In this document: one piece after another, positions 58,334 to 64,000 of the stretch
How the letters are laid out: every line of letters starts with the position of its first letter
Numbering within the stretch: the stretch's first letter is position 1
From: Propionibacteriaceae bacterium
GTDB lineage: Bacteria; Actinomycetota; Actinomycetes; Propionibacteriales; Propionibacteriaceae
DNA: 64,000 bases
Assembly (NCBI GenBank): GCA_031266665.1
Contig: JAISAO010000041.1
Location: 1-64,000, forward strand
Reading direction: 5' to 3'
Notes under the pieces: generated by a model
The model's input: only the letters and a program-made list of their open reading frames with translations
What the model was told of the DNA's origin: nothing
The model's database searches: none
Program-made: the position numbers and the translations under genes

Positions 58334-59473
58334 GTGCGCGTCGCCATCGTGGCAGAGAGTTTCCTGCCCCAGGTCAACGGGGTGACCAACTCCGTCCTGC
58401 GGGTGGCGGAGCATTTGCGGGACGGGGGGCATGAGGCCATCATCGTGGCCCCGGACGACCACGACGTGCCCTCGGCCTACGCCGGCTTCGACGTCGTCAC
58501 CGTGGCGGCCGTCTCCTTCCCGCTGTACAACGACGTCAAGATCGGGCTGACGCCGAGCTTCGTCCTGGAGCGCCTATTGGCCGATTGGGCCCCCGACGTG
58601 GTCCATTTGGCGGCACCGTTCGCCATCGGCCACAACGGCCTGTTGGCGGCCGCCCGCCTGTCTCTGCCGACGGTGGCGATCTATCAGACCGACATACCCA
58701 GCTACACCAGCCGCTACGGCTTCGGCTTCCTCGAGCCGATGGCCTGGGCCAAGATCCGCGACATGCACAACCTCGCCACCTTGACCCTGGCCCCCTCGCG
58801 CTACGCCCGGGACCAGTTGATGGCCCACGGCATCCCGCGGGTGGCGGTCTGGGGCCGGGGCGTCGACACGGCGCGCTTCAACCCGGCCAAGCGCGACCCC
58901 CGCCTGCACGCCCGCTGGGCCCCCCAAGGCGAGACCGTCGTCGGCTACATGGGCCGCCTGGCACCGGAGAAACAGGTCTCCGACCTGACCGTCTTGGCCG
59001 ATCTGCCCGGCGTCCGACTGGTGGTGGTGGGCGACGGCCCCAGCCGCAAGGCCTTGACCGCCCAACTGCCCCAGGCCCGCTTCACCGGCCGGTTGGAGGG
59101 CGAGGACCTGACCCGGGCGATCGCCACCATGGACGTCTTCGTCCACCCGGGCGAGTTGGAAACCTTCGGCCAAGCCGTCCAGGAGGCCCTGGCCTCGGGC
59201 CTGCCGGTGGTGGCCCCGGCCCGGGGCGGGCCCATCGACTTGGTCCGGCCCGGCCGCACCGGCTACCTCTACCCGCCCGGCCAGCTGGGCCAGTTGCGCC
59301 GCCAGGTCGAACGCCTGGTGGCCGACCCCGGCCGTCGGCGCGACTACGGCCGACGCGCCCGGGCCTTCGTCACCCGTCGTACCTGGGCCCACCTCTGCGA
59401 CCAACTGTTAGACCACTACCGCGATGCCATGCACCCCTGGTCCGAGGGCGCCATCGAGGCCGACCCCCGCTGA
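58334..59473 (+). CDS. GT4 glycosyltransferase, GDP-mannose-dependent (MgtA/PimB'-like)
   Basis: 379 aa from GTG 58334 with AAGGAGG 5 nt upstream. GT-B fold: VAIVAESFLPQVNGVTNSVL, HLAAPFAIGHNGLLAAARL, IYQTDIPSYTSRYGFGFLEP, VWGRGVDTARFNPAKRD, GYMGRLAPEKQVSDL, and the nucleotide-sugar site VHPGELETFGQAVQEALASG. This is closest to actinobacterial alpha-mannosyltransferases acting on glycolipids (MgtA); the acceptor is inferred. Cytosolic, no membrane helix. Confidence 0.88.
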   Translation: MRVAIVAESFLPQVNGVTNSVLRVAEHLRDGGHEAIIVAPDDHDVPSAYAGFDVVTVAAVSFPLYNDVKIGLTPSFVLERLLADWAPDVVHLAAPFAIGHNGLLAAARLSLPTVAIYQTDIPSYTSRYGFGFLEPMAWAKIRDMHNLATLTLAPSRYARDQLMAHGIPRVAVWGRGVDTARFNPAKRDPRLHARWAPQGETVVGYMGRLAPEKQVSDLTVLADLPGVRLVVVGDGPSRKALTAQLPQARFTGRLEGEDLTRAIATMDVFVHPGELETFGQAVQEALASGLPVVAPARGGPIDLVRPGRTGYLYPPGQLGQLRRQVERLVADPGRRRDYGRRARAFVTRRTWAHLCDQLLDHYRDAMHPWSEGAIEADPR

Positions 59474-59766
59474 CCTCGGACCACGCCCCGGCGATGACGC
59501 GGGGTAAGCGCGGGATAAGGCATTGCGCTATCGCGGGTCAGGCCCGCCACCAGCCGCCATCCCAGACCCGACCCGTGGGCTGGGCCAACCCGCCACCAGT
59601 CGTCACCCGGACCTGATACGGGATCTGACCAGTCCGTTAATCCTCGTGGTAACGAATCCATAACAGTCTGACGGCGTCGGCGGTGATCGTGGCACCAGTC
59701 CCCGTCGAATCTGTATACATTCGTCTACGTTCGTATGCATCTTTGTCGCAACGAGAAGGAGAACCC
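59474..59766. other. Intergenic region with degenerate repeats
   Basis: 293 bp. GATGACGCGGGGTAAGCGCG and CCATCCCAGACCCGACCCGT..GGGCTGGG resemble REP-like units. Nearer the ABC operon it becomes AT-rich (TATACATTCGTCTACGTTCG at about 59713), a likely promoter region with TATACA as a possible -10 box. No gene seen. Confidence 0.4.
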
Positions 59767-60693
59767 ATGTCCACCATCGGCCTGGCCACCCGCCCCCGGC
59801 GGGCCGCCGCCTCGACCCTCGGCCTGGTTCTGGCCGCCGCCTGCTTGATCGGCCTGGCCGGCTGCGCCGCTGACTCCGACAGCGGCCCCGACACCAGCGC
59901 CGCCGGATCATCCCCCGCCTCGGCCACCACCGGGTCCAGCGCCAACTTCCGCGACGTCGCCCAGATCCAGGCCGACGGCACGATCCGGATCGGCGTCTTC
60001 TCCGACAAGGCCCCCTTCGGCTCGGTCGACGCCCAGGGCGACTACGTCGGCTACGACATCGAGTACGGCAACCGCATCGGCCAGGACCTAGGCGTCGAGG
60101 TCGAGTACGTCCCGGTCGAGGCCGCCTCCCGCGTCTCCTTCCTGGAGACCGGCAAAGTCGACTTGATCTTGGCCAACTTCACCGTCACGGCCGAGCGAGC
60201 CGAGAAAGTCGACTTCCTCAAGCCCTATATGAAGGTCGCCCTGGGCGTGGCCAGCCCCGAGAGCGCGCCGATCACGGACGTGGCCCAGTTGGCCGGCCAG
60301 AAGATCATCGTGGTCAAAGGCACCACGGCCGAGACTTACTTGGCCAGCCAGTACCCGGACTACGACGTCATCAAGTACGACCAGTACACCGAGGCCACCA
60401 GCGCCCTGCTGGACGGCCGGGGCGACGCCTGGGTGACCGACAACACCGAGGCCCTGGCCTGGACCACCCAGAACCCCGGTTTCGTCACCGGCATCGCCTC
60501 GCTGGGCCCGGCCGACACCATCGCCGGAGCCGTCCAGAAGGGCAACACCGACCTGGCCGCCTGGCTGAACAATGAACTGGTCGACCTGGGGAAAGAAGAT
60601 TTCTTCCACCAGGACTACGAATTGACCCTCAAGTCCGTCTACGGCGACGTGGTGTCGCCCGACGAGTTGGTGGTCGAGGGCGGGCAGGTCTAG
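59767..60693 (+). CDS. ABC transporter substrate-binding lipoprotein, polar amino acid type
   Basis: 308 aa from ATG 59767 (AAGGAG 5 nt upstream). Twin-Arg-like charged start, hydrophobic stretch and lipobox IGLAGC (Cys about 36). Family 3 binding protein: GTIRIGVFSDKAPFGSVDAQ, GYDIEYGNRIGQDLGVEVEY, DLILANFTVTAERAEKVDF, IIVVKGTTAETYL. It captures polar amino acids at the outer face of the membrane; the exact amino acid is not clear. First gene of a four-gene operon. Confidence 0.92.
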   Translation: MSTIGLATRPRRAAASTLGLVLAAACLIGLAGCAADSDSGPDTSAAGSSPASATTGSSANFRDVAQIQADGTIRIGVFSDKAPFGSVDAQGDYVGYDIEYGNRIGQDLGVEVEYVPVEAASRVSFLETGKVDLILANFTVTAERAEKVDFLKPYMKVALGVASPESAPITDVAQLAGQKIIVVKGTTAETYLASQYPDYDVIKYDQYTEATSALLDGRGDAWVTDNTEALAWTTQNPGFVTGIASLGPADTIAGAVQKGNTDLAAWLNNELVDLGKEDFFHQDYELTLKSVYGDVVSPDELVVEGGQV

Positions 60694-60726
60694 CCGCCCC
60701 GCTAGCCGTCGCCCGTCGGCCCCGCT

Positions 60727-60767
60727 CCGAGACGGTTGGTCCCAGGCCATGGGATCAACCGTCTCGG
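60727..60767 (+). terminator. Hairpin between substrate-binding and permease genes
   Basis: CCGAGACGGTTGGTCCC and GGGATCAACCGTCTCGG form a 17-bp stem with one mismatch and a 7-nt loop, without a T-run. Such hairpins often stabilise or partly terminate the message, so that the binding protein is made in excess over the permeases. Confidence 0.7.
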
Positions 60768-60816
60768 GCTCCCCGGCCGGGCATAAACCATCCGTTCGAG
60801 TCGAAGGCGGCGTGCC

Positions 60817-61476
60817 ATGGAGCTGAGCGTTCTGCGGGCCTATCTGCCGGCCTACCTCCAGGCGGCCGAGGCCACTTTGGCCATCGCCGGGCTGGGTCTG
60901 GTCGGCTCCACCTTGTTGGGGCTGGTCATCGCCGTGGCCCAGTATTTCCGCTGGCCCGGGGCGCGGCCTGTGACCGCCGTCTACGTCGAGCTGTCGCGCA
61001 ATACCCCTTTGGTGGTGCAGTTGTTCTTCCTCTATTACGGCCTGCCCAAGCTTGGCCTGGTCTGGGGGTCGGGCGTCTGCGCCGTGGTCGGGCTGACCTT
61101 CCTGGGCGGCTCCTATATGGCCGAGGCCTGCCGCTCCGGCTTGGAGGCGGTCGAGCCGCACCAGTCCCAGTCCGCCCTGGCCCTGGGGCTGGGGCCGGGA
61201 CCGGCCCTGCGCCACGTCGTCTTGCCCCAGGCGCTGGCCCTGGCCACCCCCGCCTTCACGGCCAACGCCATCTTCTTGATCAAGGAGACCTCGGTGGTGT
61301 CGATCATCGCCTACCCCGATCTGGTCTACGTGGCCAAGGATTACATCGGCAACGATTACAACACGTCCGAGGCCCTGGCCCTGCTGGTGGCCTTCTACCT
61401 CGTCATCCTGCTGCCCGTCTCCTTGGGCGCGGCGGCTTGGGAGAGGAGGCTGCGCCATGCCGGCTTCGGGGATTGA
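60817..61476 (+). CDS. Amino acid ABC transporter permease (first)
   Basis: 219 aa. His/Glu/Gln-type permease with about five helices: LRAYLPAYLQAAEATLAIAG, VELSRNTPLVVQLFFLYYGL, and the EAA-like loop ALALGLGPGPALRHVVLPQAL that contacts the ATPase. The following permease starts 20 nt before this stop. Confidence 0.92.
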   Translation: MELSVLRAYLPAYLQAAEATLAIAGLGLVGSTLLGLVIAVAQYFRWPGARPVTAVYVELSRNTPLVVQLFFLYYGLPKLGLVWGSGVCAVVGLTFLGGSYMAEACRSGLEAVEPHQSQSALALGLGPGPALRHVVLPQALALATPAFTANAIFLIKETSVVSIIAYPDLVYVAKDYIGNDYNTSEALALLVAFYLVILLPVSLGAAAWERRLRHAGFGD

Positions 61477-62134
61477 GGTCTTGTTCGAGGGGCGCAATCT
61501 GGTCCGCCTGCTGGGAGGTCTGTGGACCAGTTTGTGGATCGCCTTGTCGGCCATGGCTGTGTCCGTCGTCCTAGGCCTGCCGATGGGGGTTCTAATGACC
61601 TCCCGCCACCGGTTGGTCAAATTGGTCCTGCGGATTTATCTGGAGGCCATCCGGGTATTGCCTCAATTGGTCTTGCTGTTCGTCTTCTATTTCGATCTGA
61701 CGCTGGTGACAGGCGTCAACCTGTCGGGCGAGCTGGCGGCTCTAATCGTCTTCGCCCTCTGGGGCACGGCCGAGATGGGCGACCTGGTGCGCGGCGCCAT
61801 CAGCGCCATCCCCCGCCACCAGTACCAATCCGCCGCCGCCCTCGGCCTGAGGCCGACCCAGGTCCAATTCCACGTCGTCTTGCCCCAGTCGGCCCGCCGC
61901 CTCCTGCCCCTGGCGGTCAACCTGGTCACCCGGATGATCAAGACCACCTCCTTGATCGTCCTGATCGGCGTGGTCGAAGTCCTCAAGGTCGGCCAACAGA
62001 TCATCGACCGCAACCGCTTCGACTTCCCCGACGCCGCCCTGTGGGTCTACGCCACCATTTTCCTGCTCTATTTCCTGGTCTGTTTCCCCATCTCCCGCCT
62101 GGCTCAGGCGCTCGAACGAAAGCTGGATCTATGA
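61457..62134 (+). CDS. Amino acid ABC transporter permease (second)
   Basis: 225 aa. LLGGLWTSLWIALSAMAVSV, LEAIRVLPQLVLLFVFYFDL, EAA-like loop AAALGLRPTQVQFHVVLPQS and IKTTSLIVLIGVVEVLKVGQ. It forms a heterodimeric channel with the preceding permease. Overlaps it by 20 nt and the ATPase gene by 4 nt (ATGA). Confidence 0.92.
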   Translation: MPASGIEVLFEGRNLVRLLGGLWTSLWIALSAMAVSVVLGLPMGVLMTSRHRLVKLVLRIYLEAIRVLPQLVLLFVFYFDLTLVTGVNLSGELAALIVFALWGTAEMGDLVRGAISAIPRHQYQSAAALGLRPTQVQFHVVLPQSARRLLPLAVNLVTRMIKTTSLIVLIGVVEVLKVGQQIIDRNRFDFPDAALWVYATIFLLYFLVCFPISRLAQALERKLDL

Positions 62135-62976
62135 CTGTGCCCCCCGTGCTGCGGCTGGAGGCCGTGCGCCAGCAATACCCCAACGGCCTGGTGGCCTTGG
62201 ACCGGATCAGCTTCGAGGTGGCCAAATCCGAGGTCGTGGCCGTCGTCGGCCCCTCCGGCTGCGGCAAATCGACCCTGCTGCGCTGCGTCAACGGCCTGGA
62301 GCCGATCCAATCCGGGACCATCGCCCTGGACGGCGCCATCATCACCGGCCCCGGCACCGCCTGGTCCAAGGTGCGCCAACAGATCGGACTGGTCTTCCAA
62401 AATTACGAACTGTTCCCCCACCTGACGGTCCTGGGCAACCTCCTGCTGGGGCCGCTTAAGGTCCAACGGGCGGCCAAAGCCGAGGCTCAGGTCAAAGCTC
62501 TGGCCCTGCTCGACCGGGTGGGCCTGGCCGACCGGGCTCGGGATTATCCGCGCCAACTCTCCGGCGGCCAGAAACAACGGGTGGCGATCATCCGAGCGCT
62601 GATGATGGAGCCCCAGGTCCTACTGCTGGACGAGATCACGGCCTCGCTCGACCCCGAGATGGTGCGCGAGGTCTTAGACGTGGTGCTGGAACTGGCCGGC
62701 GAGGGCATGACCATGCTGATAGTCACCCACGAGATGAGCTTCGCGAGGGCCATCGCCGACCGGATCATCTTCATCGACGCCGGCCGGATCGCCGAGCAGA
62801 CCACCCCGGAACAATTCTTCACCGCCCCCCAGACCGAGCGGGCCCGTCAATTCCTCAACTTGTTCGCCTTCGCCCCGCCCCCGGGCCACCACGAAACAGC
62901 CGGGGCGGCTGCCGTTCAAACCGAGGAATCGTCCGCCACGACCTCCGACTCGAATTCTTTAGAACTCCATGAATAA
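62131..62976 (+). CDS. Amino acid ABC transporter ATP-binding protein (GlnQ-like)
   Basis: 281 aa from ATG 62131. Walker A VVGPSGCGKSTLLRCVNGLE, Q-loop FQNYELFPHLTVLGNLLLGP, signature QLSGGQKQRVAIIRALMMEP, Walker B VLLLDEITASLDPEMV, H-loop MLIVTHEMSFARAIADRIIF. Powers the importer. The C-terminal about 35 residues are an acidic/Ser-rich tail. A fragment of a related gene lies at 63538. Confidence 0.95.
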   Translation: MTVPPVLRLEAVRQQYPNGLVALDRISFEVAKSEVVAVVGPSGCGKSTLLRCVNGLEPIQSGTIALDGAIITGPGTAWSKVRQQIGLVFQNYELFPHLTVLGNLLLGPLKVQRAAKAEAQVKALALLDRVGLADRARDYPRQLSGGQKQRVAIIRALMMEPQVLLLDEITASLDPEMVREVLDVVLELAGEGMTMLIVTHEMSFARAIADRIIFIDAGRIAEQTTPEQFFTAPQTERARQFLNLFAFAPPPGHHETAGAAAVQTEESSATTSDSNSLELHE

Positions 62977-63050
62977 GCCTCTGGGTTCATGGGGTCGCGC
63001 CGCGGACAAGATAAACTTGATGAAACATCATTAGAGCATACGCCTCGCTC

Positions 63051-63437
63051 TCAGCTTAGCCCTGTGGTGTCAGTCGCGCAGACGCGCAAACGGTGACCGT
63101 CGAGATCACGCGCCACGAACGTGTAACCGAACACCTCACGAGTGGGTTCAAGAGCAATGTCAACACCGGCTTTGACCCATTCATCGTACAAGGAGTCGAC
63201 CGCGTCACCGTCGACATCGGCCACACACAGCTCAAAGCCGCCAAACGATGCCTCTGGCGTGGGTTGAATGTCGTGCTTCGACTGAAGCCCTAGAGCGAAC
63301 CCACCAGTCAGGCCGAAGACGGCGAAACCGTCGAACGTCGCCAGCGGTTCCCGGCCGAGGATTCGGGAGTAGAACTTAGTGCTGGCGACGACATCGTCGA
63401 CATAGAGAACAAGTTCATTCGGCGAAAAAGTTGTCAC
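63051..63437 (-). CDS. VOC-family (glyoxalase/dioxygenase superfamily) protein
   Basis: 128 aa from GTG 63437 (AAGGGG about 7 nt upstream). One VOC module: LVLYVDDVVASTKFYSRILG, FAVFGLTGGFALGLQ, FELCVADVDGDAVDSLYDEW, TFVARDLDGHRLRVCA. Substrate not predictable. GC and codon use look somewhat lower than in neighbouring genes. Confidence 0.88.
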   Translation of the reverse strand: MTTFSPNELVLYVDDVVASTKFYSRILGREPLATFDGFAVFGLTGGFALGLQSKHDIQPTPEASFGGFELCVADVDGDAVDSLYDEWVKAGVDIALEPTREVFGYTFVARDLDGHRLRVCATDTTGLS

Positions 63438-63537
63438 AGTGATCCCCTTCTCAAGATCTTGGCCATTTTCCTGACGACGAGCTCAATCTTATCACAATGA
63501 GGAATCCGCCTTCCACGCGCCTTAGATTGGTCTCAGG

Positions 63538-63655
63538 CGTGCCAACAGATCGAGATGGTGTTCCAGAACTACGAGCCGTTACCCACCTAACGGTCATGGG
63601 CAACCTCCTACTGGGGCCGCTCAAGGCCCAGAAATCAGCCAAGGCCGAGATCAGG
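63538..63655 (+). pseudogene. Decayed fragment of an amino acid ABC ATPase gene
   Basis: About 118 bp match 62373-62490 of the intact ATPase gene (CAACAGATCGAGATGGTGTT then CCAGAACTACGAGCC, and TCATGGGCAACCTCCTACTG). A one-base loss in the CCCCACCTG region puts TAA in frame. Only the Q-loop region remains (QQIEMVFQNYE). Remnant of a duplication or of another lost transporter; nothing else is seen in 63438-63674. Confidence 0.8.
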
Positions 63656-63674
63656 GACGAAGATCAAATGTCGC

Positions 63675-63998
63675 TCAGAAGGCATCGGCCATCGCTTTGG
63701 ACATACGGTCAAGCATCTGCCGGCGGTAGCGCCTTATCTCCGACGCGGTCACACGGTAGTGCGTCCCACGTCGGATGGTCTTCATCTCCCCCGCGACGAT
63801 GGCCCGTTGCACGGCGGACCGCGAGATGTCCAGCGCTGCGGCGGTTTCCCGGGGGGTGAATGTCTCCTCTTCGGCCACAACCCTGACGGTCTTGCCCTCC
63901 TTGGCCGCGTCGGCCAGGAACTGGCCCATAGCCTTCACCCAGCTAGCGGTGTCGGTCAGCGCCGCCTCTGGGGTGATCGTGATCTCGTCGCCCGCCAC
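63675..63998 (-). CDS. Excisionase-like helix-turn-helix DNA-binding protein (5' end may lie outside)
   Basis: 107 aa as visible; GTG 63998 is 3 bp from the edge, so the true start may be outside. FTPRETAAALDISRSAVQRA then IVAGEMKTIRRGTHYRVTASEIRR is a MerR/excisionase-type winged HTH. Proteins like this are commonly the antitoxin of PIN-domain toxins. The downstream side (63438-63674) holds only a pseudogene fragment, so no partner toxin follows. Confidence 0.75.
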   Translation of the reverse strand: MAGDEITITPEAALTDTASWVKAMGQFLADAAKEGKTVRVVAEEETFTPRETAAALDISRSAVQRAIVAGEMKTIRRGTHYRVTASEIRRYRRQMLDRMSKAMADAF

Positions 63999-64000
63999 AA

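Noticed and set aside
63051..64000. Prophage or integrative element end
   Set aside because: The excisionase-like HTH is the only hint; no integrase, att repeats or phage genes are visible.

Overview
The window is high-GC DNA from an actinobacterium. Evidence: the WhiB1/PdtaS/SigH-RshA neighbourhood, a Kgd-type 2-oxoglutarate dehydrogenase E1 with a built-in E2 catalytic domain, the rho-rpmE-prfA-prmC order, a mini ribosomal protein bL37, and GTG/TTG starts. The 16S 5' end at the left edge reads like Propionibacteriaceae (family level only, moderate confidence, from memory of 16S signatures).

Layout. 1-560: 5' end of an rRNA operon on the minus strand, with leader and promoter. 561-5183: rarA, a padR-type regulator with its operator, a patch of dispersed repeats including a 164-bp MITE, and a large protein of an AAA-like family whose Walker motifs are degenerate. 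5453-14627: recC-recB-recD operon with 4-nt overlaps. 14726-15076: small membrane protein. 15130-19629 (minus): rho-rpmE-prfA-prmC. 20100-23699 (minus): lysA-hom-thrH, with thrH where thrC-thrB normally sit. Then tRNA-Arg(CCG), a GT87-type membrane glycosyltransferase, kgd, whiB1, pdtaS, bL37, the sigH-rshA redox module with its own SigH-type promoter, doxX-aroA-rsgA and a second MITE. 37178-47272 (minus) is one gene for a 3364-residue surface protein built from about 20 DUF11 repeats. groES-groEL (minus) lie under two CIRCE operators, followed by a THUMP-like methyltransferase. 51.3-54.3 kb is a more AT-rich island: a WXG-like polymorphic toxin, its probable immunity gene and a frameshifted second immunity gene. 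54338-58037 (minus) is the t6A operon, tsaE-tsaB fusion-rimI-tsaD-nudix. The right end holds a GT4 mannosyltransferase, a polar amino-acid ABC transporter, a VOC protein, a decayed fragment of the ABC ATPase gene and an excisionase-like HTH gene.

Themes. The genome carries at least four families of short dispersed repeats (MITE with CTAG ends, a 60-bp repeat, a GGTGGATCTGGG palindrome, and a REP-like CCCGCGT..GGGATC unit). In four genes the stop codon lies inside such a repeat, and one palindrome lies inside the tsaE-tsaB reading frame. Several housekeeping proteins (RecC, RecB, Rho, Kgd, the THUMP-like methyltransferase) have in-frame low-complexity or tandem-repeat insertions. The least described items are the toxin/immunity locus, the giant DUF11 protein with a domain-order super-repeat, and the degenerate AAA-like protein.
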